Shown: piece after piece, positions 36,493 to 45,630 of the stretch | Layout of the letters: every line of letters starts with the position of its first letter | How positions within the stretch are numbered: position 1 is the first letter of the stretch | The notes under the pieces: generated by a model | Database searches by the model: none | The model's input: the letters and a program-made list of their open reading frames with translations, nothing else | What the model was told of the DNA's origin: nothing | Assembly (NCBI RefSeq): GCF_000717875.1 | Contig: NZ_JOCT01000032.1 | Location: 13,879-77,878 of the forward strand | DNA: 64,000 bases | Direction of reading: 5' to 3' | From: Streptomyces sp. NRRL S-455 | GTDB lineage: Bacteria > Actinomycetota > Actinomycetes > Streptomycetales > Streptomycetaceae | Translations under genes and position numbers: made by a program

Positions 36493-37761
36493 TCAGGCGC
36501 CGGTGACCTCCACCGCCGCCAGGTTCTTCTTGCCCCGGCGCAGCACCAGCCAGCGGCCGTGCAGCAGGTCCTCCTTGGCGGGGACCGCGTCCTCACCGGT
36601 GACCTTGACGTTGTTCACGTAGGCGCCGCCCTCCTTGACCGTGCGGCGCGCGGCCGACTTGCTGGCGACCAGGCCGACCTCGGCGAACAGGTCCACGACC
36701 GGGCCGAGCTCGGCGACCTGGACGTGCGGCACCTCCGACAGGGCCGCGGCCAGCGTCCTGTCGTCGAGCTCCGCCAGCTCACCCTGCCCGAACAGGGCCT
36801 TCGACGCGGCGATCACGGCGGCCGTCTGGTCGGCGCCGTGCACCAGCGTCGTCAGCTCCTCGGCCAGCGCACGCTGCGCGGCACGGGCCTGCGGACGCTC
36901 CTGCGTCTGCTGCTCCAGCTCCTCCAGCTCCGCACGGGACCGGAAGGACAGGATGCGCATGTACTTCGAGATGTCCCGGTCGTCCACGTTCAGCCAGAAC
37001 TGGTAGAACGCGTACGGCGTCGTCATCTCCGGGTCGAGCCAGACGGCGCCGCCCTCGGTCTTGCCGAACTTGGTGCCGTCCGCCTTGGTCATCAGCGGCG
37101 TCGCCATGGCGTGCACCGCGGCGTCCGGCTCCAGCCGGTGGATCAGATCCAGGCCCGCCGTGAGGTTGCCCCACTGGTCGCTGCCGCCCTGCTGGAGCGT
37201 GCAGCCGTACCTCCGGTACAGCTGCAGGAAGTCCATGCCCTGGAGAAGCTGGTAGCTGAACTCCGTGTAGCTGATGCCCTCGGAGGACTCCAGGCGCCGG
37301 GCCACCGAGTCCTTCGTCAGCATCTTGTTGACGCGGAAGTGCTTGCCGATGTCCCGCAGGAACTCGATCGCGGAGAGGTTCTCCGTCCAGTCGAGGTTGT
37401 TGACCATGACGGCCGCGTTCTCGCCCTCGAAGGTCAGGAACGGCTCGATCTGGGCGCGCAACTTGGCGACCCAGCCGGTGACCGTCTCCGGGTCGTTCAG
37501 CGTCCGCTCGGCGGTCGGACGCGGGTCGCCGATCAGACCCGTGGCACCGCCGACCAGCGCCAGCGGCCGGTGACCGGCCTGCTGGAGCCGGCGCACCGTG
37601 AGCACCTGTACCAGGTGGCCCACGTGCAGTGACGGCGCCGTCGGGTCGAAGCCGCAATAGAACGTGACGGGACCGTCCGCGAGCGCCTTGCGCAAAGCGT
37701 CCTCGTCAGTGGACAGGGCGAACAGCCCGCGCCACTTCAGCTCGTCGACGATGTCCGTCAC
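36493..37761 (-). CDS. tyrS: Tyrosyl-tRNA synthetase
   Basis: 422 residues. HIGH-equivalent HVGHLVQVL with the preceding [12 protein letters not shown], the tyrosine-site QGGSDQWGN, and the KMSKS-equivalent [12 protein letters not shown] are present; a C-terminal S4 RNA-binding domain ([21 protein letters not shown]) completes the bacterial TyrRS layout. Charges tRNA-Tyr. It lies 56 bp downstream of the TldE-type gene on the same strand; no T-box was seen in that short gap. Confidence 0.97.
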   Translation of the reverse strand: MTDIVDELKWRGLFALSTDEDALRKALADGPVTFYCGFDPTAPSLHVGHLVQVLTVRRLQQAGHRPLALVGGATGLIGDPRPTAERTLNDPETVTGWVAKLRAQIEPFLTFEGENAAVMVNNLDWTENLSAIEFLRDIGKHFRVNKMLTKDSVARRLESSEGISYTEFSYQLLQGMDFLQLYRRYGCTLQQGGSDQWGNLTAGLDLIHRLEPDAAVHAMATPLMTKADGTKFGKTEGGAVWLDPEMTTPYAFYQFWLNVDDRDISKYMRILSFRSRAELEELEQQTQERPQARAAQRALAEELTTLVHGADQTAAVIAASKALFGQGELAELDDRTLAAALSEVPHVQVAELGPVVDLFAEVGLVASKSAARRTVKEGGAYVNNVKVTGEDAVPAKEDLLHGRWLVLRRGKKNLAAVEVTGA

Positions 37762-37817
37762 GGTTCTCGTGTCTCCTTGGTGATCCTCGGGCAGTCGGGT
37801 GACAGCCGACTACGAGG

Positions 37818-39212
37818 TTATACGCCCTGACTGACTGAGCTCATATTGAAATCCGGGACCCGCAGCGCGGGCATGGCCGCCCTGGTGAACCAGTCGCCCC
37901 ACTCCCTGGGCAGCGTCTTCTCGGTCCGTCCCGCCTCGGTGGCCCGGCCCAGCAGGCCGACCGGCGACTCGTTGAACCGGAAATTGTTCACCTCGCCGGT
38001 CACCTCGCCGTTCTCCACGAGGTAGACACCGTCCCGGGTCAGACCCGTCAGCAGCAGCGTCGCCGGATCGACCTCCCGGATGTACCACAGGCAGGTCAGC
38101 AGCAGTCCGCGCCCCGTGTTCGCGACCATCTCGTCCAGGGAGCGGTCCTCGCCGCCGTCCAGGACGAGGTTGTCGATGCCCGGCGCCACCGGCAGCCCGG
38201 TCAGACCCGCGCTGTGGCGGCTGGTCGTCAGGTGCCGCAGCTCGCCCTCGCGCATCCAGTCGGTGGACGTGAGCGGCAGCCCGTTGTCGAACACCGACTG
38301 GTCGCCCCCCGAGGAGTGGGCGATCACGAAGGGCGCCGACTCCAGACCGGGCTCCTTCGGATCGCTGCGCAGGGTGAGCGGCAGGTCGGTCAGCTTCTCG
38401 CCGACCCGGGTGCCGCCGCCCGGCTTGGAGAACACCGTGCGGCCCTCCACCGCGTCCCGGCCCGACGCCGACCACATCTGGTAGACCAGCAGGTCCGCCA
38501 CGGCCGTCGGCGGCAGCAGCGTCTCGTACCGCCCCGCGGGCAGCTCCAGGCGCCGCTCGGCCCACCCGAGACGCACGGCCAGTTCCGCGTCCATGGCGGC
38601 CGGGTCGACGTCCTTGAAGTCCCGTGTGGAGCGCCCGGCCCACGCGGACCTGGTGCGGTCGGGGGACTTGGCGTTGAGCTCCAGCGTCCCGTTCGGCTGG
38701 TCGTGCCGCAGCCGCAGCCCCGTCGACGTGCCCACGTACGTCGACACCAGTTCGTGGTTGGCGAAGCCGTACAGTTCACGGCCACCCGCACGCGCGCGGG
38801 CGAAGGCCTCGCCGAGCGCCGGAGCGAAGTCGGCGAACACGGCGGAGGAGGTCTCGGCCGGCGCCTCCGTGAACTCCGGCGACCGCGCCACACCCGTGAC
38901 CAGCGGCTGCGCGTCCTCGGCGGGTCCGGCACCGCGAGCGGCGGCCTCGGCGGCCCGCACCAGGGGCTCCAGCTCGTCGGCGGTCACGGCGGACCGGGAC
39001 ACCACTCCCGAGGCCGTGCCCTCCTTGCCGTCGACCGTGGCGACGACGGTGAGGGTGCGCCCGCGCGTGACACCGTTCGTGGTCAGCGCGTTGCCCGCCC
39101 AGCGCAGATTGGCGGTGGACTGCTCGTCGGCGATGACCACACACCCGTCCGCCCGGGACAGTTCGAGGGCGCGCTCGACGACCTCGTGCGGCTTGCTGGG
39201 ACGCGCGCTCAT
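37818..39212 (-). CDS. TldE/PmbA-like subunit of TldD-TldE metallopeptidase
   Basis: 464 residues of the TldD/PmbA fold without the HExxxH zinc motif, which fits the non-catalytic TldE (PmbA) role. Conserved blocks: RWAGNALTTNGVTRGRTLTVVA, GLTGLPVAPGIDNLVLDGG and LYLVENGEVTGEVNNFRFNESP-type (here VYLVENGEVTGEVNNFRF). TldD-TldE processes modified peptides and degrades unfolded peptides. Its start overlaps the tldD stop (ATGA at 39209-39212), so a 1:1 complex is likely. Confidence 0.92.
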   Translation of the reverse strand: MSARPSKPHEVVERALELSRADGCVVIADEQSTANLRWAGNALTTNGVTRGRTLTVVATVDGKEGTASGVVSRSAVTADELEPLVRAAEAAARGAGPAEDAQPLVTGVARSPEFTEAPAETSSAVFADFAPALGEAFARARAGGRELYGFANHELVSTYVGTSTGLRLRHDQPNGTLELNAKSPDRTRSAWAGRSTRDFKDVDPAAMDAELAVRLGWAERRLELPAGRYETLLPPTAVADLLVYQMWSASGRDAVEGRTVFSKPGGGTRVGEKLTDLPLTLRSDPKEPGLESAPFVIAHSSGGDQSVFDNGLPLTSTDWMREGELRHLTTSRHSAGLTGLPVAPGIDNLVLDGGEDRSLDEMVANTGRGLLLTCLWYIREVDPATLLLTGLTRDGVYLVENGEVTGEVNNFRFNESPVGLLGRATEAGRTEKTLPREWGDWFTRAAMPALRVPDFNMSSVSQGV

Positions 39213-40765
39213 CGACCGGCCTCCTGGGTCGTGTTGAGGATGTTGACGCCCTTGAACAGGGCCGACGGGCAGCCGTGGGACACGGACGCCACCTGGCCCG
39301 GCTGGGCCTTGCCGCAGTTGAAGGCGCCGCCCAGGACATAGGTCTGCGGACCGCCCACCGCGGCCATGGAGCCCCAGAAGTCGGTGGTCGTCGCCTGGTA
39401 GGCCACGTCCCGCAGCTGCCCGGCGAGCCGTCCGTTCTCGATCCGGTAGAAGCGCTGCCCCGTGAACTGGAAGTTGTAGCGCTGCATGTCGATCGACCAG
39501 GACCGGTCACCGACGACGTAGACGCCCCGCTCCACACCCCCGATCAGATCCTCGGTCGACATACCGGCCGGATCCGGCCGCAACGACACGTTGGCCATGC
39601 GCTGCACGGGCACGTGCCCGGGGGAGTCGGCGTAGGCGCACCCGTTGGACCGCTCGAAACCGGTCAGCCTGGCGATCCGCCGGTCCAGCTGGTAGCCGAC
39701 CAGCGTGCCGTCCTTCACCAGGTCCCAGGACTGTGCCTCGACGCCCTCGTCGTCGTACCCGATCGTGGCGAGCCCGTGCTCGGCGGTGCGGTCGCCGGTG
39801 ACGTTCATCAGCTCCGAGCCGTACCGCAACGTGCCCAGCTGGTCGAACGTGGCGAAGGACGTACCGGCGTACGCGGCCTCGTAACCGAGCGCCCGGTCCA
39901 GCTCGGTGGCGTGCCCGATGGACTCGTGGATGGTCAGCCACAGGTTGGACGGGTCGACGACCAGGTCGTACAGACCCGCCTCGACGCTCGGCGCCCGCAT
40001 CTTCTCGGCGAGCAGCTCCGGGATCTGCTCCAGCTCGGCCTCCCAGTCCCAGCCGGTCCCCCGCAGGTACTCCCAACCGCGTCCCACGGGCGGCGCGAGC
40101 GTGCGCATCGAGTCGAACTCGCCGCTCGACTCGTCCACCGACACCGCGTTGAACACCGGGTGCAGCCGCACCCGCTGCTGCGTGGTCACGGTCCCGGCGG
40201 TGTCGGCGTAGAACTTGTTCTCGTGAACGGTGAGCAGCGAGGCGTCGACGTGATCGACCCCGTCCGCCGCGAGGAGCCGCGCGCTCCACTCCGCGAGGAG
40301 CCCGGCCTTCTCCTCGTCGGGCACGGTGAACGGATCGATCTCGTACGACGAGACCCACGTCTTCTCGGCGTGCACCGGCTCGTCGGCCAGCTCGACCCTC
40401 CCCCACTGCCCGAAAGGCGTGGGAGGTGCCCCCACGTCCGATCCGGCCGCCCTGATCACCTGTGCGGACAGCTTGGCCATCGCCACCGCCTGCCCGGCGA
40501 CCTTCGCGGCGGCGTCCAGGCTGAGGTCGACACCGGACGCGAAACCCCACGTACCGCCGTGCACCACGCGCACCGCGTACCCGAGGTCGGTGGTGTCCGA
40601 CGACCCGGCGGGCCTGGCGTCCCGGAACCGCCAGGAGGCGCCTCGCACCCGCTCGAACCGGAAGTCCGCGTGCTCCGCGCCCAGCGCACGCGCGCGGGCG
40701 AGGGCCGCGTCGGCGAGGGCGCGTAGAGGAAGCGCGAGGAACGATTGATCGATCTCATGGGCCAC
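39209..40765 (-). CDS. tldD: Zinc metalloprotease TldD with a repeat-encoded insertion
   Basis: 518 residues. The catalytic motif HESIGHATELDRALGYEAAYAGTSF contains HExxxH (about residue 290), and GTLRYGSELMNVTGDRT follows. N-terminal part and C-terminal GGAFNCGKAQPGQVASVSHG are typical TldD. Between SAQVIRAAGSD and VELADEPVHAEKTW there are about 13 additional residues (VGAPPTPFGQWGR) encoded by a streptomycete palindromic repeat (40398-40436). The insertion is in frame, and all catalytic residues remain. ATG at 40763-40765; paired with the TldE gene. Confidence 0.93.
   Translation of the reverse strand: MAHEIDQSFLALPLRALADAALARARALGAEHADFRFERVRGASWRFRDARPAGSSDTTDLGYAVRVVHGGTWGFASGVDLSLDAAAKVAGQAVAMAKLSAQVIRAAGSDVGAPPTPFGQWGRVELADEPVHAEKTWVSSYEIDPFTVPDEEKAGLLAEWSARLLAADGVDHVDASLLTVHENKFYADTAGTVTTQQRVRLHPVFNAVSVDESSGEFDSMRTLAPPVGRGWEYLRGTGWDWEAELEQIPELLAEKMRAPSVEAGLYDLVVDPSNLWLTIHESIGHATELDRALGYEAAYAGTSFATFDQLGTLRYGSELMNVTGDRTAEHGLATIGYDDEGVEAQSWDLVKDGTLVGYQLDRRIARLTGFERSNGCAYADSPGHVPVQRMANVSLRPDPAGMSTEDLIGGVERGVYVVGDRSWSIDMQRYNFQFTGQRFYRIENGRLAGQLRDVAYQATTTDFWGSMAAVGGPQTYVLGGAFNCGKAQPGQVASVSHGCPSALFKGVNILNTTQEAGR
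40398..40436. repeat. Palindromic repeat inserted in tldD
   Basis: CTCCCCCACTGCC, CGAAAGGCG and GGGAGGTGCCCCCA make up an imperfect palindrome of the common streptomycete CTCCC..TGCCGAAAGGC..GGGAGGTGCCCCC type. It spans a multiple of three bases within tldD and codes for about 13 residues absent from the conserved flanks. Confidence 0.75.
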
Positions 40766-41007
40766 GGGCGGCCTCTCCTTCGGTCATGGCGCGGTCCGGG
40801 TGAGTGAAGCATGTCGCCAAGGGCGATGGTGTGGCCACACCGCCATGGTCGCCGCACTGACTGTAGGAACCCGACAGGAGGTCACGGGAGCCACTGTCGG
40901 TGCCTGAATGTTCCGGGACGGACTCGGACCGATAGGTTTTCGGAGAAGCCGCCTGTCATCCTGGTGTCCGGGCGGGTGAACCAGACCGCTACCGAAAGGG
41001 TGATCCG

Positions 41008-41727
41008 TTGAGCCGCTCGGTTCTCGTCACCGGAGGCAACCGGGGCATCGGCCTCGCCATCGCCCGCGCTTTCGCCGACGCCGGCGACAAGGTCGCCATC
41101 ACGTACCGCTCGGGCGAGCCGCCCGCGGCCCTGACGGAATTGGGCTGCCTGGCCGTCAAGTGCGACATCACCGACGCCGAGCAGGTGGAGCAGGCCTACA
41201 AGGAGGTCGAGGAGGTCCACGGCCCCGTCGAGGTCCTCGTCGCCAACGCCGGCGTCACCAAGGACCAGCTCCTGATGCGCATGTCCGAGGAGGACTTCAC
41301 GTCCGTCCTCGAGACGAACCTCACCGGCACCTTCCGGGTCGTCAAGCGCGCCAACCGCGGGATGCTGCGGGCCAAGAAGGGCCGCGTCGTGCTGATCTCC
41401 TCGGTCGTCGGGCTGCTCGGCTCCGCGGGGCAGGCCAACTACGCCGCCTCCAAGGCCGGCCTGGTCGGCTTCGCGCGCTCCCTCGCCCGTGAGCTGGGCT
41501 CGCGCAACATCACCTTCAACGTCGTCGCGCCCGGCTTCGTCGAGACCGACATGACCGCGGTGCTCTCCGACGAGCAGCGCGCCGGCATCGTGAAGCAGGT
41601 CCCGCTCGGCCGGTACGCGCAGCCCGAGGAGATCGCCGCGACGGTGCGGTTCCTCGCCTCGGACGACGCCTCGTACATCACTGGAGCCGTCATTCCCGTT
41701 GACGGCGGACTGGGAATGGGTCACTGA
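41008..41727 (+). CDS. fabG: 3-oxoacyl-ACP reductase FabG
   Basis: 239-residue SDR of fatty-acid elongation. TGGNRGIGLAIA (NADPH), NAGVTKD, ISSVVG with Ser, and the YAASKAGL motif (Tyr-x3-Lys) are all present; PVDGGLGMGH ends it. Start is TTG at 41008, 15 nt after a GAAAGGG site; the conserved family start SRSVLVTGG agrees. FabI follows after 5 bp, an operon for the two reductive steps. The 40766-41007 gap holds the divergent promoters with tldD; none was identified confidently. Confidence 0.96.
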   Translation: MSRSVLVTGGNRGIGLAIARAFADAGDKVAITYRSGEPPAALTELGCLAVKCDITDAEQVEQAYKEVEEVHGPVEVLVANAGVTKDQLLMRMSEEDFTSVLETNLTGTFRVVKRANRGMLRAKKGRVVLISSVVGLLGSAGQANYAASKAGLVGFARSLARELGSRNITFNVVAPGFVETDMTAVLSDEQRAGIVKQVPLGRYAQPEEIAATVRFLASDDASYITGAVIPVDGGLGMGH

Positions 41728-41732
41728 TCACC

Positions 41733-42500
41733 ATGAGCGGAATTCTCGAGGGCAAGCGCGTCCTGATCACCGGTGTGCTGACGGAGGCGTCCATCGCCTT
41801 CCACGCCGCCAAGCTGGCCCAGGAGCAGGGCGCCGAGGTCATCCTGACCGCCTACCCGCGGCCCACGCTGACCGAGCGCATCGCCAAGAAGCTCCCCAAG
41901 CCGACCAAGGTCATCGAGCTCGACGTGACCAACGACGAGCACCTCGGGCGCCTGGCCGACATCGTCGGCGAGGAGCTCGGCGGCCTCGACGGTGTGGTGC
42001 ACTCCATCGGGTTCGCGCCGCAGGACGCCCTCGGCGGCAACTTCCTGAACACTCCGTTCGAGTCGGTCGCCACGGCCATGCACGTCTCGGCGTACTCCCT
42101 GAAGTCGCTGACCATGGCCTGCCTGCCGCTGATGCAGAACGGCGGCTCCGTCGTCGGCCTGACCTTCGACGCGCAGTTCGCCTGGCCGCAGTACGACTGG
42201 ATGGGCCCGGCCAAGGCCGCTCTGGAGGCCACCAGCCGTTACATGGCCCGTGACCTCGGCAAGCAGAACATCCGCTGCAACCTGGTCTCGGCCGGCCCGC
42301 TCGGTTCCATGGCCGCCAAGTCCATCCCGGGCTTCAGCGAGCTGGCCTCCGTCTGGGACAACCGCTCCCCGCTCGAGTGGGACCTCAAGGACCCGGAGCC
42401 GGCCGGGCGCGGCGTCGTCGCCCTGCTGAGCGACTGGTTCCCGAAGACCACCGGCGAGATCATCCACGTGGACGGCGGTCTGCACGCCATCGGAGCCTGA
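41733..42500 (+). CDS. fabI: Enoyl-ACP reductase FabI (InhA type)
   Basis: 255 residues. GVLTEASIAFHAAKLAQEQG is the FabI NADH loop, HSIGFAPQDALGG follows, and YDWMGPAKAALE carries the Tyr-x6-Lys pair. Reduces trans-2-enoyl-ACP in the last elongation step; it is a triclosan/isoniazid-type target class. Starts 5 bp after the fabG stop. Confidence 0.96.
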   Translation: MSGILEGKRVLITGVLTEASIAFHAAKLAQEQGAEVILTAYPRPTLTERIAKKLPKPTKVIELDVTNDEHLGRLADIVGEELGGLDGVVHSIGFAPQDALGGNFLNTPFESVATAMHVSAYSLKSLTMACLPLMQNGGSVVGLTFDAQFAWPQYDWMGPAKAALEATSRYMARDLGKQNIRCNLVSAGPLGSMAAKSIPGFSELASVWDNRSPLEWDLKDPEPAGRGVVALLSDWFPKTTGEIIHVDGGLHAIGA

Positions 42501-42518
42501 TCTCCGCCACGTCACCGG

Positions 42519-42553
42519 CGCCCCGTTTCCCGCAGCGTGCGGGGAGCGGGGCG
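42519..42553 (+). terminator. Terminator after fabG-fabI
   Basis: CGCCCCGTTTCCCGCA (42519-42534) pairs with TGCGGGGAGCGGGGCG (42538-42553), one bulge/G-T pair, 3-nt loop; 18 bp after the fabI stop. Confidence 0.78.
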
Positions 42554-42660
42554 TCACCCGTTCGGCCCACCCCGCCGGGCGGGGAGGCACACAACTCGGC
42601 ACTCTGGATTACGCGTTCACCACGCGATCCCCTCCCCAGCACGGCCGAGGAGGTCCCCTT

Positions 42661-43011
42661 GTGCGCTTGTCCCGCCGAACGGCCTCTCTGCCCCTCGCCG
42701 TCGCTCTCGTGATGACCCTGGCGTACCAGGCGGTCTCCCACGCGCGGGCGCCCGCCGACGACCAGGAGCCGGCGGAGCCCTTCGGTGCCGCGTGCTGGGT
42801 CCGCGTCATCGACTCCACGGTGACCGCGTACTGCCGCAACCCGTACCCGGAGACCGACCACGTGAGCCTGCACATCGAGTGCGCCCGCTGGTGGGACATC
42901 GACACCGACAGTGCCCGGGTGGCGGCCGAGCCCGCCCGGACCGTGCGGCTGGCGGGACGCTGCTGGAAAGAGGTCGACGAGGCGTGGGTCAGTCACCGGC
43001 GGGGGAGCTGA
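42661..43011 (+). CDS. Secreted cysteine-containing hypothetical protein
   Basis: 116 residues from a GTG with CGAGGAGG upstream. A signal peptide (RRTASLPLAVALVMTLAYQAVSHA) is followed by a small exported domain with four Cys (ACWVRV, AYCRNP, IECARW, GRCWKE), likely two disulfides. Not recognised as a named family. The end overlaps the convergent GntR gene by 23 bp. Confidence 0.8.
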   Translation: MRLSRRTASLPLAVALVMTLAYQAVSHARAPADDQEPAEPFGAACWVRVIDSTVTAYCRNPYPETDHVSLHIECARWWDIDTDSARVAAEPARTVRLAGRCWKEVDEAWVSHRRGS

Positions 43012-43681
43012 CCCCGCCCGGGCGGCACAGGAACGGATAGCGGGCGGCCTCAGCCGCCGCCTGCGCCGCGTCACCCGCGCGGATCGCGTCGAGCAGCCGC
43101 CCGTGCTCCATGTACGACTCCGGCGTCAGCTCCTCGCCGACGTCCTCGCGCAGCCAGTCCCGCAGCACCTCGCCCAGGTCCGCGTACATCGCGGTCATGA
43201 CGTCGTTGTGGGAGGCCGACACCACGGCCAGGTGGAAGGTCGCGTCCGCCGTCACGAAGGCCTCCGTGTCACCCGACTCCCAGGCCTCCTCACGCCGTAG
43301 CAGCAGCGCGTCGAGCTGCTTGAGGTCCTTCTCGGTGCGCCGCTCGGCGGCCAGCCTGGCGGCGGACGACTCCAGCGTGGAACGCAGCTCGGCGATGTGC
43401 CGCGGATCGGCGCCGGCGAACCGCCGCTGCATCACGCCGGCCAGCTCGCTGGTCGCCACGACGTAGGTGCCGGAGCCCTGGCGGATGTCCAGCAGACCGT
43501 TGTGCGCGAGCGCGCGGACGGCCTCGCGGACCGTGTTGCGGGCGACACCCAGTTGCTCGACGAGTTCGGGCTCGGTCGGAATGCGGGATCCGATCGGCCA
43601 TTCACCCGAGGTGATCTGGGCGCGCAGCGCGGCGATGACCTGCTCGGACAGCGCGGAGCGCCGGGGGTGGCTCAGGGGCAT
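42989..43681 (-). CDS. FadR-type GntR family transcriptional regulator
   Basis: 230 residues. The N-terminal winged helix shows the GntR signature RIPTEPELVEQLGVARNTVREAVRAL, then GLLDIRQGSGTYV. The C-terminal FCD domain (ELRSTLESSAARLAAER, DATFHLAVVSASHNDVM, HGRLLDAIRAGDA) carries the acidic/His ligand-metal site. It is divergent from an MFS transporter and a matching inverted repeat (43744-43758) lies between, so it probably represses that transporter in response to a small carboxylate-like ligand. Start ATG 43679-43681. Confidence 0.92.
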   Translation of the reverse strand: MPLSHPRRSALSEQVIAALRAQITSGEWPIGSRIPTEPELVEQLGVARNTVREAVRALAHNGLLDIRQGSGTYVVATSELAGVMQRRFAGADPRHIAELRSTLESSAARLAAERRTEKDLKQLDALLLRREEAWESGDTEAFVTADATFHLAVVSASHNDVMTAMYADLGEVLRDWLREDVGEELTPESYMEHGRLLDAIRAGDAAQAAAEAARYPFLCRPGGVSSPAGD

Positions 43682-43743
43682 GACTCACCTTCGCACGACC
43701 GGGACGCCCGAGAGCGTGCGGGGTTCGGACCGAGTGGACAGTC

Positions 43744-43767
43744 AATCATCCTATGATTCTATGATGG
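43744..43767. promoter_or_regulatory. Candidate operator and -10 for the MFS gene
   Basis: AATCAT-N3-ATGATT (43744-43758) is a perfect inverted repeat. It is followed by TATGAT (43760-43765), a -10 hexamer that sits 7 nt before the ATG at 43773, consistent with leaderless transcription. TGGACA (43735-43740) is a possible -35 at a long 19-bp spacing. A GntR protein bound at the repeat would cover the promoter. Confidence 0.6.
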
Positions 43768-43772
43768 GTCGC

Positions 43773-45260
43773 ATGGCTAGTGAGGAAACCCGGACGTTGA
43801 CGCCCCCGACCGTACGCGGCTCGGCCGCGCACGACGCCGGAACAAGCGGCGGCCCGGCCACCCGCGCGTGGACGAAACGGCTGCTCGTCCTCGGCATCGT
43901 GCTGTCCGCGCTGAACCTCCGCCCCGCCATCACCAGCCTCGGCGCTCTCCTGGAGGAGGTCCGTGACGGGCTCGGCATGAGCGGCAGCGTGGCCGGACTG
44001 CTCACCTCCGTGCCACCCCTGTGCTTCGCCGTCTTCGGCGTCATGGCCCCGCGGCTCGCCCGCCGCTTCGGAGCGGGCGCCGTGGTGTGCGCCGGCATGG
44101 CCGCCATCGCCACCGGCCTGCTGATCCGGCCGTACGCCGGCGGCACCGTCGGCTTCCTGGCAGCCAGCGCCCTCGCCCTCATGGGCATCGCGGTCAGCAA
44201 CGTCCTGATGCCGGTCATCGTCAAGCACTGGTTCCCCGACCGGGTCGGTTCCATGACCGGCCTGTACTCCATGGCGCTGGCCCTGGGCACCTCCCTCGCG
44301 GCGGCGGTCACGGTGCCTCTGACCGACGCGCTGGGCGGAAGCTGGCAGTCGGGCCTGGTCCTCTGGGCGATCCTCGCGGTGGCGGCGATCCTGCCGTGGC
44401 TGCCGTTCGTACGGCGACGCACGGCGGTGTCCGGGCCCGGGGAGCGGGCCGCGGGCACCGAGACCCGCGGCGACGGGCCGGCGGAGGGCCGGGCGGCGAC
44501 CTCAAAGATCGCGGGCCGCCGGACGGAAGTCCCGAGCGTGCAGACACCGGGCCGCTCGGCGACGGACGCCCTGAGTGAGCGGACGCCGGCCCCCTCCGGC
44601 GCGGAAGCCGCACGCCAGGAGACGTCGGCCGGCCATCGCGCTCCGGCGGAAGCCGCGCACGAGGAGACGCCGCGGCTGCGGATCACCCGGAGCCGTACGG
44701 CCTGGGCCCTGGCCGTCTTCTTCGGCCTCCAGGCGACCGCCGCCTACATCACCATGGGCTGGATGGCGCAGATCTTCCGGGACGCCGGTGTGCCCGCGGG
44801 CACCGCCGGGCTCCTGCTGGCGGTCACCATGGTCATGGGTGTTCCCCTGGCCTTCGTCATACCGCGCCTGGCGACGCGGCTGCCGCACCAGGGCCCGATC
44901 GTGCTCGCCCTGGGCGTCTGCGGCCTGGCCGGCTACGCCGGGCTGTACCTCGCACCGGCCGCCGGCGCCTGGGCCTGGGCCGTGCTGCTGGGCGTCTCCA
45001 ACTGTGCCTTCCCGCTCGCCCTCACCATGGTCGGCATGCGGGCCAGGACCGGGCCCGGCGTGGCCCAGCTGTCGGCGTTCGCGCAGAGCACCGGCTACCT
45101 GCTCTCCATCCCGGGGCCGCTGCTGGTGGGCGTCCTGTACCAGCACAGCGGCGGCTGGGGCCTGCCGATCGCGCTGATGAGCACCCTGATGATCCCGCAG
45201 ATGGTCTTCGGTGTCCTGGCGGGCCGGGACCGCACGGTCGAGGACGAGGCCGACCGCTGA
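43773..45260 (+). CDS. MFS transporter, CynX/NimT family
   Basis: About 495 residues with twelve hydrophobic segments. LSALNLRPAITSLGALLEEV is the CynX/NimT hallmark in helix 1; ISNVLMPVIVKHWFPDRVGSMTGLYSMALALG-type sequence (here AVSNVLMPVIVKHWFPDR) follows in the middle. A central loop between helices 6 and 7 is unusually long and disordered (about 220-310). ATGs at 43761 and 43764 are alternatives; the leaderless ATG at 43773 (MASEE) is preferred. Under control of the neighbouring GntR protein. Confidence 0.9.
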   Translation: MASEETRTLTPPTVRGSAAHDAGTSGGPATRAWTKRLLVLGIVLSALNLRPAITSLGALLEEVRDGLGMSGSVAGLLTSVPPLCFAVFGVMAPRLARRFGAGAVVCAGMAAIATGLLIRPYAGGTVGFLAASALALMGIAVSNVLMPVIVKHWFPDRVGSMTGLYSMALALGTSLAAAVTVPLTDALGGSWQSGLVLWAILAVAAILPWLPFVRRRTAVSGPGERAAGTETRGDGPAEGRAATSKIAGRRTEVPSVQTPGRSATDALSERTPAPSGAEAARQETSAGHRAPAEAAHEETPRLRITRSRTAWALAVFFGLQATAAYITMGWMAQIFRDAGVPAGTAGLLLAVTMVMGVPLAFVIPRLATRLPHQGPIVLALGVCGLAGYAGLYLAPAAGAWAWAVLLGVSNCAFPLALTMVGMRARTGPGVAQLSAFAQSTGYLLSIPGPLLVGVLYQHSGGWGLPIALMSTLMIPQMVFGVLAGRDRTVEDEADR

Positions 45261-45265
45261 GCCCG

Positions 45266-45297
45266 CCCCGGGGCACCGGTAGTACCCCGGGGTGCCC
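45266..45297 (+). terminator. Terminator after the MFS gene
   Basis: GGGCACC (45271-45277) pairs with GGTGCCC (45291-45297), with CCCCGG extension, right after the MFS stop. Confidence 0.65.
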
Positions 45298-45327
45298 GGC
45301 GCGGGCGGCGAGTGCGAGACTTTCCCC

Positions 45328-45444
45328 ATGCCAGTGCTCGACCCGAATCCCCAGCACGGTCAGAAGAAGATGCTGCTCGTGTTCGGCGCATTCTTCGCGA
45401 TCTTCATCGTCATCGGCATCATCGCGACGATCGCCTCACCATGA
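45328..45444 (+). CDS. SGM_5486-family transporter-associated microprotein
   Basis: 38 residues: a short polar start (MPVLDPNPQHGQKK) and one hydrophobic helix (MLLVFGAFFAIFIVIGIIATI). It matches my memory of the RefSeq family 'SGM_5486 family transporter-associated protein', found downstream of CynX/NimT-type transporters, exactly this position. GAGACT lies 6 nt before the ATG, so the message may be leaderless. Confidence 0.8.
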   Translation: MPVLDPNPQHGQKKMLLVFGAFFAIFIVIGIIATIASP

Positions 45445-45630
45445 CCGTCGGCTCCCGGTTTGACCGGTCCGCTCGCGGCCCATGGTGGGGCTGGCCCCCC
45501 CGTCCCCTAGGGGGTAAGGGTCAGGGACAAGTGGGTGGATCACCGGATGGGGTGGCTGCCCCCGATTCCGTAGCTTCGATGTGTGACCGCGAGACGCGGG
45601 CCACCGACCCGTCGAAGAGCGGAGGCACCC

